64,000 nucleotides of DNA from Bradyrhizobium ottawaense (GTDB lineage: Bacteria > Pseudomonadota > Alphaproteobacteria > Rhizobiales > Xanthobacteraceae), in assembly GCF_900099825.1 (NCBI RefSeq), contig NZ_LT629693.1, forward strand, positions 806,001 through 870,000, written 5' to 3'. This document shows, piece after piece, positions 27,399 to 36,110 of the stretch. A program made the translations under genes and the position numbers. The notes beneath the pieces are model-generated. The model saw only the letters and a program-made list of their open reading frames with translations. It was not told the origin of the DNA and did not search any database. Positions within the stretch are counted from its first letter, which is position 1. The number at the start of each line of letters is the position of its first letter.

Positions 27399-28307
27399 AT
27401 GCGATCTCCACGCGACAAGGTCATCATCACCTGCGCCGTAACCGGCAATCTGACGACGCCCGAGCAGACGCCTCATCTGCCCATCACCCCGGAGCAGATT
27501 GCCGAAGCCTGCCTCGGCGCTGCGGATGCGGGCGCCGCGATGGTGCACATCCACGTTCGGGATCCGTTGACGGGGCGGCCCTCGATGCTGCTCGACCACT
27601 ATGCCGACGTCGTTCAGCGCATCCGCGCGCACAATCCCGAGCTCATCCTCAACATCACGACCGGACCGGGCGGACGCTTCGTGCCGTCCCAGCACGACCC
27701 GAAGGTTGCGGCGGAAGGCACGACCTTGATGGTGCCGGAACAGCGGGTCGAGCACATCACCGCGCTGCGGCCTGACATCTGCACGCTCGACCTCAACACG
27801 ATGAATTCCGGTCGAGAGGTGGTGATCAATACCCCCGGCAACGTCCGCCGAATGGCAAAGGTGATCACTGAAGCCGGCGTCAGGCCGGAAATCGAGCTGT
27901 TCGATTCCGGCGACATCGCGCTGATGCACGATCTTCTGGCCGACGGCACGCTGCAGGGGCCGGTGCTGTGCTCGTTCGTCATGGGCGTGCGCTACGGGTT
28001 TCAGCCCGCCACCGAGACCGTGCTCTATGCCCGGGACCTGCTTCCCCACGACGCGGAATTCACCGCCATCGGAATCGGCAAGGCCGCGTACACGGCCGTG
28101 GCACAATCGTATCTTGCCGGAGGTCATGTGCGGGTCGGCCTTGAAGACTCCGTCTATCTCTCCCGCGGACGGCTTGCGACCTCCAATGCGGAAATGGTCG
28201 CCAAGGCGCGCCGCATCGTCGAGGACCTCGGAGGCGCGATCGCGACGGTCGAAGAAGCCCGTCGCATCGTCGGCCTGCCGACGCGCGCGGCCAGAAGCGC
28301 AGCGTAG
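27399..28307 (+). CDS. BKACE-family beta-keto acid cleavage enzyme (DUF849)
   Basis: TIM-barrel zinc enzyme of 302 residues. The N-terminal KVIITCAVTGNLTTPEQTP, the Zn ligands His50 and His52 in MVHIHVRDP, the phosphate-loop-like LNITTGPGG and the glutamate of VGLEDSVYLSRG are all in family positions. BKACE enzymes react a beta-keto acid with acetyl-CoA to give acetoacetate and a CoA ester; the founding member, Kce, works in lysine fermentation. Next to hydroxyquinol dioxygenase and maleylacetate reductase, 3-oxoadipate is an attractive substrate, giving succinyl-CoA directly. The gene follows the SDR by 11 bp. Confidence 0.92.
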   Translation: MRSPRDKVIITCAVTGNLTTPEQTPHLPITPEQIAEACLGAADAGAAMVHIHVRDPLTGRPSMLLDHYADVVQRIRAHNPELILNITTGPGGRFVPSQHDPKVAAEGTTLMVPEQRVEHITALRPDICTLDLNTMNSGREVVINTPGNVRRMAKVITEAGVRPEIELFDSGDIALMHDLLADGTLQGPVLCSFVMGVRYGFQPATETVLYARDLLPHDAEFTAIGIGKAAYTAVAQSYLAGGHVRVGLEDSVYLSRGRLATSNAEMVAKARRIVEDLGGAIATVEEARRIVGLPTRAARSAA

Positions 28308-28316
28308 GAGCGAGCG

Positions 28317-29348
28317 ATGAACGCCATCACCAGCATGACTGCTGGATCGGAGCCGACCGACGTCGAAGCGACGTGCGTACGGCTCAATGCCAAGGCGACC
28401 GATGCGGCATCGATTGAACTACGCATCGAGCGACGCTCCCTTTCACGCCGACAGGACGAGGTCGTCGTGGCGATCGAGGCCGCCGGCGTCAATCCGTCGG
28501 ATGTGAAGGCAGCCATCGGCCTGATGCCCTACGCGGTATTTCCGCGAACCCCGGGCCGCGACTTCTCCGGACGGGTGGTCGATGGTCCGCGCGAGTGGGT
28601 CGGAAAGTCCGTATTCGGCACGTCCGGCGATCTCGGTATCCGCCGGGACGGCACCCACACCTCGCATCTCGTCGTCGAGACGGCGGCGCTGGTCGAAAAG
28701 CCAGCCGGAGTCTCCGCCGACGAGGCCGCAGGAATCGGGGTACCCTTCGTGACCGCGATCGAAGGATTCCGAAGGTCGGGCATGCCGAAAGCAGGTGAGC
28801 ATGTCCTCATCATGGGCGTGAACGGCAAAGTCGGCCAGGCCGCAGCGCAACTGGCAACGTGGCAAGGCGCAAATGTCATCGGCGTGGTTCGCAAGGACGA
28901 ACCCTACGAAGGTCACGCCAATGCACCGATCGAGGTCGTCAACTCCGCCACGACCGACGTCGCGGACAGAGTCCGCGAACTGACCAACGGCAACGGCGCC
29001 GATATCGTCTTCAACACGGTCGGCGATCCCTACTTCGACGATGCGCATCACTCGCTCGCAAAGGGTGGGCGTCAGATTCTGATAGCGGCGGTCCGCAAGG
29101 TCGTGCAGTTCAACATCCTGGAGTTCTACCGCGGGCGGCACACGTACGTCGGCATTGACACGCTTGCCTTCTCCTCGGTCGAGAGTGCCGACGTTCTACG
29201 TAGCGTGCTGCCCGGATTCGCCGGCGGCTTCCTTCGTCCTTTCCCGATCAAGGATAGCTCGATCTATCCCCTGGCCGACGCGAAAGCGGCCTATGCCGCC
29301 GTGATCGGATCGTCGCGCGACCGCATCGTGCTGCGCCCGCGGGTCTGA
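28317..29348 (+). CDS. Medium-chain (quinone-oxidoreductase-like) NAD(P)H-dependent reductase
   Basis: MDR-superfamily protein of 343 residues with a GroES-like N-terminus (EVVVAIEAAGVNPSDVKAAI and GRDFSGRVVDGP) and a Rossmann domain (VLIMGVNGKVGQAAAQLA). The catalytic-zinc cysteines and histidine of alcohol dehydrogenases are not evident, so it belongs with the zinc-free quinone/enone reductases. It lies nine bases after the BKACE gene and two before the cupin gene, clearly in the same operon. A role in reducing a quinone or unsaturated intermediate is inferred. Confidence 0.88.
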   Translation: MNAITSMTAGSEPTDVEATCVRLNAKATDAASIELRIERRSLSRRQDEVVVAIEAAGVNPSDVKAAIGLMPYAVFPRTPGRDFSGRVVDGPREWVGKSVFGTSGDLGIRRDGTHTSHLVVETAALVEKPAGVSADEAAGIGVPFVTAIEGFRRSGMPKAGEHVLIMGVNGKVGQAAAQLATWQGANVIGVVRKDEPYEGHANAPIEVVNSATTDVADRVRELTNGNGADIVFNTVGDPYFDDAHHSLAKGGRQILIAAVRKVVQFNILEFYRGRHTYVGIDTLAFSSVESADVLRSVLPGFAGGFLRPFPIKDSSIYPLADAKAAYAAVIGSSRDRIVLRPRV

Positions 29349-29350
29349 TC

Positions 29351-29710
29351 ATGCACATCGTCCGCTTCGCCGAGGCGCCGGGATACACCGCGCCGGGCCA
29401 TCACGACATGGCGATGGTCCGACTGCAAGGAAGAGAGGCCGGTCCGTCCGCCGATCTTTGGATCGGCGTGTCGGTGATCGCCCCAGGTGGCGGGACGACC
29501 CTGTCCTCGTCACCACAGGAGAAGATGTACGTCGCGCTTGACGGGACCCTCCATGTCTCGAACGGCGAGAACCAGGTCACACTCGGCAAATGGGATTCCT
29601 GCCGCATCGGCGGCGGCGAGGACCGCCGGCTGACCAACAGAACGAATTCGCCGGTGACAGTGCTTCTGGTGATGCCGCTCTCGGCCGACGAGCGCCAGCG
29701 CGGCTTGTGA
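29351..29710 (+). CDS. Small cupin-domain protein
   Basis: Single-cupin protein of 119 residues. The barrel region contains SVIAPGGGTTLSSSPQEKMYVALDG in short strands, with a second half ending TNRTNSPVTVLLVMP. Of the usual cupin metal ligands only a Glu in PQEKMYV is obvious, and the first-motif histidines appear to be replaced (TTLSSS), so metal binding is uncertain. It may be a sensor, an isomerase or a small binding protein for the pathway. It begins two bases after the reductase stop. Confidence 0.8.
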   Translation: MHIVRFAEAPGYTAPGHHDMAMVRLQGREAGPSADLWIGVSVIAPGGGTTLSSSPQEKMYVALDGTLHVSNGENQVTLGKWDSCRIGGGEDRRLTNRTNSPVTVLLVMPLSADERQRGL

Positions 29711-29737
29711 TCTATCATACATAACAGGGAGAAACCG

Positions 29738-31093
29738 ATGAGCAGGATCTCGACTGACGGACGACCGAGGAAGCCCTTCTACGCTGTTCTGTACGTGCAG
29801 GTCCTGGCCGCGATCGCGGTTGCTATCGCGCTGGGTCACTTCTGGCCGGCCATCGCGGTCGACATGAAGCCGTTCGGCGACGGCTTCATCAAGTTGATCA
29901 AGATGGTGATCGCACTCGCGATCTTCTGCACGGTGGTGACGGGTATTGCCGGCATGTCGGACATGAAGAAGGTCAGCCGTGTCGGCGGAAAGGCACTACT
30001 CTACTTCGAGGTCGTCTCGACCGTGGCGCTGATCATCGGATTCGTTGCCGCCCACGTGGCGACGCCCGGCGCGGGCTTCAACGTCGATCCCGCGACGCTG
30101 GATGCCAAGGCCGTGGCGCTATATGCCGGCAAGGCGAAGGAGCAGACCGTCGCCGAATTCTTGCTCAACATCATTCCGAACACGGTCATGGACGCCTTCG
30201 CTCGCGGAGACATACTGCCGGTGGTGCTGATCTCGATATTGTTCGGCTGCGTTCTGTCGCGCCTGGGCAATCGCGCAAAGCCCATACGCGACATGATCGA
30301 TGCGGGATCGATGCTCATTTTTGGCGCCATCAACGTCATCATGCGCTTCGCGCCGATCGGCGCCTTCGGCGCCATGGCGTTCACCGTGGGTCGCTACGGC
30401 ATCGCCTCCCTTGGACCGCTGGCTAAGCTCGTTGGGCTGTTCTACCTGACCTCGGCGCTGTTCGTGTTCGGCATTCTCGGACCGATCGCCTGGTGGGCGG
30501 GCTTCAGCATCTGGAAATTCCTCGTATATATCAAGGAGGAGATCCTGATCGTGCTGGGGACCTCTTCGTCCGATCCGGTGCTGCCGAGCCTCATGGAGAA
30601 GCTCGAGCGTCTCGGCTGTTCGAAGCCCGTCGTCGGCCTCGTCGTTCCGACGGGCTACGTCTTCAATACCGACGGCTCGTCTATCTACATGACGCTTGCT
30701 GCTCTCTTCGTCGCCCAGGCCACAAACACCGATCTTTCGATCTCGCAGCAGATCGCGATCTTCGCCGTTGCCATGCTGACCTCGAAAGGCGCGAGCGGGG
30801 TGACCGGCGCTTCCTTCATCGCTTTGGTCGGAACCCTGTCTGTCGTCCCAACCATCCCGGTCGCGGGCATGGCGCTCATTCTCGGCATAGACCGCTTCAT
30901 GAGCGAGGTGAGAGCCCTGGTAAACGTGATCGGGAACGGCGTGGCGACGATCGTGATCTCGCGGACCGAAGGCGAGCTGGATTTGGCTCGCTTGAACGCC
31001 GTGCTCGACGGTAGGATGGCAGATGCCGAGGAGGTGCAAGCTCCGGCGGGTCTGGTCGAGGACAACCCGCTTCCGGCGCGCCATCAGGCCTAG
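29738..31093 (+). CDS. Dicarboxylate/amino acid:cation symporter (DctA/GltP family)
   Basis: Inner-membrane secondary transporter of 451 residues with eight or more helices and two hairpin loops. The serine-rich hairpin is [20 protein letters not shown], helix 7 carries [19 protein letters not shown] and the second hairpin [15 protein letters not shown], the sodium/substrate site of the family. A ribosome site (AGGGAGAAACCG) precedes the ATG. It is embedded in the ring-cleavage operon, so it probably imports an acidic substrate of the pathway (a carboxylated aromatic or a dicarboxylate). Confidence 0.92.
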   Translation: MSRISTDGRPRKPFYAVLYVQVLAAIAVAIALGHFWPAIAVDMKPFGDGFIKLIKMVIALAIFCTVVTGIAGMSDMKKVSRVGGKALLYFEVVSTVALIIGFVAAHVATPGAGFNVDPATLDAKAVALYAGKAKEQTVAEFLLNIIPNTVMDAFARGDILPVVLISILFGCVLSRLGNRAKPIRDMIDAGSMLIFGAINVIMRFAPIGAFGAMAFTVGRYGIASLGPLAKLVGLFYLTSALFVFGILGPIAWWAGFSIWKFLVYIKEEILIVLGTSSSDPVLPSLMEKLERLGCSKPVVGLVVPTGYVFNTDGSSIYMTLAALFVAQATNTDLSISQQIAIFAVAMLTSKGASGVTGASFIALVGTLSVVPTIPVAGMALILGIDRFMSEVRALVNVIGNGVATIVISRTEGELDLARLNAVLDGRMADAEEVQAPAGLVEDNPLPARHQA

Positions 31094-31131
31094 ACGTTTC
31101 GTCCCGTCTGCCGGACCATTAGGGAATTGCA

Positions 31132-32199
31132 TTGTACCCGTTTGTCTACAAATCGCTGCCGCTGCGGATTGTCTTCGGCGAGGGAACCTCGGCAAGGCTG
31201 GCGGAAGAGGCCGACTTGCTGGCGATCCGCCGTGCCCTGGTGCTGACCACGCCGGGCCACGAACAGCTCGGCCGCGCGATGGCCGGGCGTCTCGGCGACC
31301 GTTTCGCCGGGTTGTTTGCCGGCGCGGTCATGCACACGCCCGTCGGCGTGACCGAGGATGCCCTCAAGCGCGCGGCGGACTTGAAGGCGGACGGCGTCAT
31401 CGCGGTGGGGGGCGGATCGACCGTCGGACTTGGAAAAGCCATCGCGCTGCGCACCGGCCTTCCTCAGATCGCGATTCCGACGACTTACGCCGGCTCCGAG
31501 ATGACGCCGATCCTCGGCGAGACGCAGAATGGCGTGAAGACGACGCGATCCAGTCCCGAGATCATGCCCAGGACGGTCATCTATGACGTCGATCTGACGT
31601 TGTCGCTTCCCGTGCGTGTTGCCACCGTCTCAGGCATGAACGCGCTGGCCCACTCGGTCGAGGCTCTCGACGCCAAGGACCGCAATCCCGTCGTCTCGCT
31701 GATGGCGGCCGACGCGATCCGCGCGATCGTCAGCGCGCTGCCCGACATCGCCCGCACTCCCGACGACGTGAATGCACGCTCGCTGGCGCTCTACGGCGCA
31801 TGGCTCAGCGGGTTATGCCTGGGATCCGTCGGCATGGCGCTCCATCACAAACTCTGCCACGTGCTCGGCGGCACCTTCAATCTGCCGCATGCGGAAACCC
31901 ACGCGATCGTGCTGCCGCACGCGATGGCTTACAATTCCGTCGCGGTGCCCGATGTGGAGAAGCAAATAGCGGAAATCCTGGGAGCTCACGGGGCGGCTTC
32001 GGCGCTCCACGACTTGGCACACCGACTTGGCATTCCCGCGAGCTTGCGCGAGATCGGCATGCCGGAAGCGGGCATCGATCGGGCTGCCGAGCTCGCCATA
32101 GCCAATCCATACTGGAATCCGCGCCCGCTCGAACGTGGCGACATCCGGGAGCTGATCGCTCGCGCCTGGGCCGGCGAACAGCCGCTCGTCGATTCCTGA
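31132..32199 (+). CDS. Maleylacetate reductase
   Basis: Iron-alcohol-dehydrogenase-fold enzyme of 355 residues. The nucleotide loop AVGGGSTVGLGKAIALRTG and following PTTYAGSEMTPILGET, with the later HHKLCHVLGGTFNLPHAETH, are diagnostic of maleylacetate reductases, which convert maleylacetate to 3-oxoadipate with NAD(P)H. The start is TTG at 31132 after AGGGAATTGCA. It completes the hydroxyquinol route begun by the dioxygenase at 25724 and is the last gene of the operon. No 3-oxoadipate CoA-transferase or thiolase gene follows. Confidence 0.93.
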   Translation: MYPFVYKSLPLRIVFGEGTSARLAEEADLLAIRRALVLTTPGHEQLGRAMAGRLGDRFAGLFAGAVMHTPVGVTEDALKRAADLKADGVIAVGGGSTVGLGKAIALRTGLPQIAIPTTYAGSEMTPILGETQNGVKTTRSSPEIMPRTVIYDVDLTLSLPVRVATVSGMNALAHSVEALDAKDRNPVVSLMAADAIRAIVSALPDIARTPDDVNARSLALYGAWLSGLCLGSVGMALHHKLCHVLGGTFNLPHAETHAIVLPHAMAYNSVAVPDVEKQIAEILGAHGAASALHDLAHRLGIPASLREIGMPEAGIDRAAELAIANPYWNPRPLERGDIRELIARAWAGEQPLVDS

Positions 32200-32239
32200 G
32201 CGATCGCTTGCGACCTGCAACTACTTCGTTGAGACAGGC

Positions 32240-32475
32240 GCCAGGCTGCCCAGCGGCCGTCTCCCGCCAAGACAAGAGTACCGAAGGTGACACCCGCTTC
32301 CGTCAGTAGTCCGGAGATTGATAGTCTTTTCCGTCCCGCAGCCTCGATCGCGGCGTCTTCCCAGACATTCATGTTGCGGCTTTCGATCCGAACCACGTCG
32401 GGGACTGCGGCCTGCGCTGCCGGCATCATTGGTCCGCTGCAGACCTTGCTTCCGAGGTCGACAATTCCGAATCCC
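32240..32475 (-). pseudogene. Decayed isochorismatase/YcaC-like hydrolase fragment
   Basis: One frame here reads SKVCSGPMMPAA, then RIESRNMNVWEDA and GRKRLSISGLLTEAGVTF, closely matching the middle of the intact hydrolase at 18495-19127 (KVYSGPLMPAV, RNMNVWEDDNA, GLLTEACVSF). The N- and C-terminal parts are missing, a few residues are deleted after the WEDA segment, and the nucleophile Cys is replaced by Gly. It cannot be a working enzyme. It lies just after the maleylacetate reductase gene on the opposite strand and marks an old duplication or rearrangement. Confidence 0.75.
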
Positions 32476-33025
32476 TTTCAATTATCGGCTTTCCCATTCC
32501 ATAACCGCTCATTCCGCGAATTGACTGCGTTGGCACATGGCCACCGCAAACTCGCGGTTTGGCGAACTAGATCACTCCGCTCCGGAAACATAGGCCCCGC
32601 CGCTGACACCGCAGCGCGTCCAGTTCAGCCTGCTCACCTTGGTTGTCGCTAGATTTTCTTCGATCTCTCGGTGCACACGTCGTGCACACGCCGCCGTCTA
32701 ACTATCTGAAGAAACTATTCTTTCGTTCCAGTCCATCATCGGCGCCATGGAGAACTTCCAGCGTAAGTCATTCATTTCATTTAACTATTTTGTCTCCACT
32801 CGATCCTGTAAGTGATTGGACCGGCTGAGAAATTAAGCGCGACTAAACTACCGCAGATTGGATTTTCTAGGATCATACATGACCAGATTGGAAGCGAAAA
32901 TCACCCGAATACGTTCTCAGTGCACACGGAGAGCCGAGTGCACACGCATGTGCTGGCCTTGAGTGCGTTAGCCTCGTAAGAGAACTCCCGCTCCAAGGGC
33001 CAGGCTGAGCGCGAGAACGCCGCGA
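32476..33025. other. AT-richer intergenic stretch without a recognisable gene
   Basis: About 550 bp between the hydrolase remnant and the end of dhaK, visibly richer in A/T than the neighbouring genes (for example around 32760-32900). No reading frame with a known domain is seen. It contains four GTGCACACG repeats, listed separately, and could be the scar of a deleted mobile element. Both flanking genes end in it, so it also holds the 3' ends of the two operons. Confidence 0.4.
32671..32946. repeat. Two pairs of the direct repeat GTGCACACG
   Basis: Identical 9-mers at 32671-32679, 32682-32690, 32920-32928 and 32938-32946. The pairs are spaced 11 bp and 18 bp start to start. An inverted copy (CGTGTGCAC, 33050-33058) falls in the dhaK coding end. 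The core GTGCAC is itself palindromic. They may be binding sites of a regulator or remnants of an element end; no associated gene identifies which. Confidence 0.55.
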
Positions 33026-34015
33026 TCACGCGCCCCAGCGCAGCGCCGCCGTGTGCACGGGCGCATCCCACAAAGACTTCGCCTGGGCATCGAGCACCGA
33101 TACGGTGACCGAGGCGCCGGCCATATCGAGGGCTGTAACATAGGAACCAGTCAGGAAACGCGTCGTCGTGATCGCCGCACCGTCCAGAATTCGCTTTGCG
33201 CTATTGACCATCAAATAGAGTTCGATCATTGGCGTTGCGCCGAACCCGTTGACGAGAAGCAGCACTTCGCTGCCTTGCTTCGGCGCAAGGTCCTTGAGGA
33301 TCGCGCCAACAAGTTCCTCGGCAATCGCATCGGCAGACGCCAGCGGTACCCTGCGCCGGCCAGGCTCGCCGTGAATTCCGACGCCCATTTCCATTTCATT
33401 GTCGGCCAATGTGAAATTCGGCCGCCCCGCCGCTGGCACGGTGCACGGCAATAGCGCGACCCCCATTGAGCGCGTGCGACGGTTGACCTCGTCGCCGAGC
33501 GATTTGAGCGCGGCAATCGGCATTCCGGTCTCGGCCGCGGCGCCGACCATCTTTTCCACGATCAGCGTGCCCGCGACCCCGCGACGACCGGTCGTGTAGG
33601 TCGAGCTTTCGACCGCCACGTCGTCGTTCGTCACCACGCTCGCAACTTCTCGCCCGGCCATCTCGGCAGCCATGGTGAAATTCATCAGATCGCCTTCGTA
33701 GTTTTTGACGATGAAAAGCACACCAGCGCCGGTGTCGACGGCCTCCGCGGCCTCGATCATCTGGTCCGGTGTCGGCGAGGTGAAGACTTGACCCGGACAA
33801 GCGGCATCGAGCATGCCGAGGCCGACATAGCCCGCATGGAGCGGCTCGTGTCCCGAGCCGCCGCCCGAAATCAGCGCGACCTTGCCCTGCTTCAGGGTGC
33901 GGCGGCGCACGAATTTGCGCCCCGCGCCAAGAAGCAGGATGTCGGTGTGAGCGGCCGCGAAGCCATCAAGACTCTCTTCGAGTACCGCATTGGCGTCGTT
34001 GATCAGCTTTTTCAT
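33026..34015 (-). CDS. dhaK: Dihydroxyacetone kinase subunit DhaK (PTS-dependent type)
   Basis: Substrate-binding subunit of 329 residues. The N-terminal LINDANAVLEESLDGF and LISGGGSGHEPLHAGYVG are strongly conserved. The active-site histidine that binds the carbonyl of dihydroxyacetone as a hemiaminal is in GVGIHGEPG, and the C-terminal NGFGATPMIELYLM completes the fold. It works with DhaL and the EIIA/HPr/EI phosphorelay encoded upstream, all on the minus strand. It is last in the operon, 41 bp after the HTH-like gene. Confidence 0.95.
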   Translation of the reverse strand: MKKLINDANAVLEESLDGFAAAHTDILLLGAGRKFVRRRTLKQGKVALISGGGSGHEPLHAGYVGLGMLDAACPGQVFTSPTPDQMIEAAEAVDTGAGVLFIVKNYEGDLMNFTMAAEMAGREVASVVTNDDVAVESSTYTTGRRGVAGTLIVEKMVGAAAETGMPIAALKSLGDEVNRRTRSMGVALLPCTVPAAGRPNFTLADNEMEMGVGIHGEPGRRRVPLASADAIAEELVGAILKDLAPKQGSEVLLLVNGFGATPMIELYLMVNSAKRILDGAAITTTRFLTGSYVTALDMAGASVTVSVLDAQAKSLWDAPVHTAALRWGA

Positions 34016-34056
34016 GAACGTCCTCCCGATTGTTACTTCCGGTCCGGATGGATCCG

Positions 34057-34488
34057 TCAGCCGACACTCTCGGCGTAGCGCGCGAGTTGCGCCGCGAAAT
34101 CGACGACGAGTTGTTCGAGGGAACGGTTTTTCTTTTCGTCGCCGAGGTCGGGCACGGTCACCGTGATGTTGCGGGTGCGCGCTTCGCGATGGGGCGCGCG
34201 CAGGCGCCCGGGATGCGCCCGTCCATAGGCCTCGATGAATGCCGCGCGCTCGGCTCCGGAAAGATGGCAGACCTCGAAAATGATTGCGACGTGCTTTGCC
34301 GGTATCGGCACCAGATAGGCCGGATTGGTAATCTGGGTTACGAACGAACGGTTCTTGCCCAACGCCGCCGCGAGTTTCAGGCGTGTCCCGGACGGTCTGT
34401 TATCGAGCACCCGCCGCAGGATGGCCTTGTAGTCCGCGACATTGCTGTCGTCCGGCCGGTGGGCTTGTTCGCTTTCATCGTTGGTCAT
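34057..34488 (-). CDS. Small HTH-like protein embedded in the DHA kinase/PTS operon
   Basis: Protein of 143 residues that I do not recognise as a named family. The segment TRLKLAAALGKNRSFVTQITN looks like the DNA-reading helices of a Cro/C1-type helix-turn-helix, followed by PIPAKHVAIIFEVCHLSGAE, which resembles the later helices of such domains. The C-terminal 50 residues are charged and end in a predicted helix (NRSLEQLVVDFAAQLARY). It overlaps the enzyme I stop by four bases and lies before dhaK. A regulator that senses kinase or PTS state is the natural guess, but this is inference. Confidence 0.7.
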   Translation of the reverse strand: MTNDESEQAHRPDDSNVADYKAILRRVLDNRPSGTRLKLAAALGKNRSFVTQITNPAYLVPIPAKHVAIIFEVCHLSGAERAAFIEAYGRAHPGRLRAPHREARTRNITVTVPDLGDEKKNRSLEQLVVDFAAQLARYAESVG

Positions 34489-36110
34489 GGGTTCACCATG
34501 GCAATCGTGGCCTTGAGCCGGGCAACGGCAACTGGCGACACCGAGAGCGTTGTGAGTCCAGTCGCAAGCAGCGCCTTCGTCAGGCTTGTATCGGCGGCCG
34601 CGTCGCCGCAGAGCGAGACCTCGACCCCGCGCGCGCGTGCAGCCTCGACGGTAAGGGCAATCAGCGCCAGTACCGCAGGATTAGCGGTATCGTTGAGGTC
34701 GGCGACCGCGCCGATGTCGCGTGCCGCGGCCATCGTGTACTGCGTCAGGTCGTTCGAGCCGATTGAATAGAATCCGGCCTCGAAGTCCCCGGCGCAGAGC
34801 GCTGCCGCCGGTATCTCGACCATGATACCGAGCGGTGGGCGGGCACAGGCGATCCCTTGCGCCCTAAGTGCCTCGATCTCGTCATCAAGAAGCCTGCGCG
34901 CGCGGTCGAGTTCCGAAGGAACGGCGACCATCGGCAACATCACTTTCAGCGTCCCATGCACAGCTGCACGCGCCAGTGCCCTGAGTTGCAGGCGGAATAC
35001 CTCCGGCCGCGAAAGCGATAGCCGGATGCCGCGAAGACCGAGGAACGGATTGCTCTCACCATCGATCGTCAATCCTGAAATCGGCTTGTCGCCGCCGGCA
35101 TCAAGCGTGCGCATTGTAACGGGCCTTCCTTCCGCCCAATCGAGAATGCGCCGATAGACCGCATATTGGGTTTCCTCGTCCGGGAGGCCTTGAGAGGCCT
35201 CGAACAGGAATTCCGTTCGCACAAGGCCAATGCCGTCGCAGATCGCGGGATCCAGGCCCGCAAGATCTTCAGGTGCTGCAATATTGAGAAGGACCGTGAT
35301 ACGCCGGCCATCTGCCGTGATTGCAGGTTTGGCGCGACCGGCGTCTGCGATGGCACGTGCAGCATTGGCGGCACTCATGCGGTGCTCGAACAGGCGTCGC
35401 GTTTCCGGCTCGGGGTCGAAGACGACGGTGCCGGCATCACCATCGACGAGTGCCACGGCCGGCGGCCGCGCTTCCCATGACAGAGGGCCAAGTCCAACGA
35501 CCATCGGGGTGCCACGCGCACGCGCCAGCATCGCAACATGGGAGGAAGACGAGCCCGCCGCAAGCACGATGGCACCACCGCAGCGCCAATCAGTTGCAAG
35601 GAAGGTCGAGGGCGAAATGTCGTCGCTCGCAATGATGGAACCGCCTCTGATCGCCGCGGGCGTGTCCGCGCCGTTCAGACCCACCAGCACGCGGTCGCGG
35701 ATATCGACCAGATCCGCGACGCGGGCGCGGAAATATTCGTCTTCCGCCGAGCGATAGTCCGCGATCTCTGCATCGAGCACCGCGCGCCAGGCCTGGTCGG
35801 CAGGCGCGCCCGTCGAGATGGCCGTGAACGCGCCCTCCGCCAGCGCATCGTCCTCCAGCATCGCAACCTGGAATTCCAGAATGTCCGCCGCCTCGCCCTG
35901 CTCCGCCTCGATCAATTCGGCGAGCTCGGTTGTCGCACCTTCGATCGCCGCCTTCAGCGCGGCGGCTTCCTGTGCGGGATCGCCCGGTGTCCTGCGGCTC
36001 TCCACGGTGACCGTCAGAACGGTGACGGGTCCGATGGCCAGACCTGGCGACGCGGCACGACCGGTGAGATGGATCTCGGTCACCGCTTCAGGCCTCGCCG
36101 AAGCCGTCAT
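34485..36110 (-). CDS. Phosphoenolpyruvate-protein phosphotransferase (PTS enzyme I) for the DHA kinase
   Basis: Stand-alone enzyme I of 541 residues. The N-terminal swivel domain carries the phosphohistidine loop GSSSSHVAMLARARGTPMVV. The C-terminal PEP barrel has GLVRTEFLFEASQGLPDEE, the metal/PEP region GIMVEIPAAALCAGDF with IGSNDLTQYTMAA, and the near-terminal SLCGDAAADTS with the conserved Cys. It starts the phosphate flow from PEP to HPr, EIIA and then DhaL-ADP. In many bacteria this domain is fused to DhaM; here it is separate. It overlaps the HPr gene by 23 bases. Confidence 0.93.
   Translation of the reverse strand: MTASARPEAVTEIHLTGRAASPGLAIGPVTVLTVTVESRRTPGDPAQEAAALKAAIEGATTELAELIEAEQGEAADILEFQVAMLEDDALAEGAFTAISTGAPADQAWRAVLDAEIADYRSAEDEYFRARVADLVDIRDRVLVGLNGADTPAAIRGGSIIASDDISPSTFLATDWRCGGAIVLAAGSSSSHVAMLARARGTPMVVGLGPLSWEARPPAVALVDGDAGTVVFDPEPETRRLFEHRMSAANAARAIADAGRAKPAITADGRRITVLLNIAAPEDLAGLDPAICDGIGLVRTEFLFEASQGLPDEETQYAVYRRILDWAEGRPVTMRTLDAGGDKPISGLTIDGESNPFLGLRGIRLSLSRPEVFRLQLRALARAAVHGTLKVMLPMVAVPSELDRARRLLDDEIEALRAQGIACARPPLGIMVEIPAAALCAGDFEAGFYSIGSNDLTQYTMAAARDIGAVADLNDTANPAVLALIALTVEAARARGVEVSLCGDAAADTSLTKALLATGLTTLSVSPVAVARLKATIAMVNP

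Noticed and set aside
26808..28127. A 439-codon open frame on the minus strand
   Set aside because: It is antisense to the SDR and BKACE genes, both with clear catalytic motifs; the antisense product has no domain.
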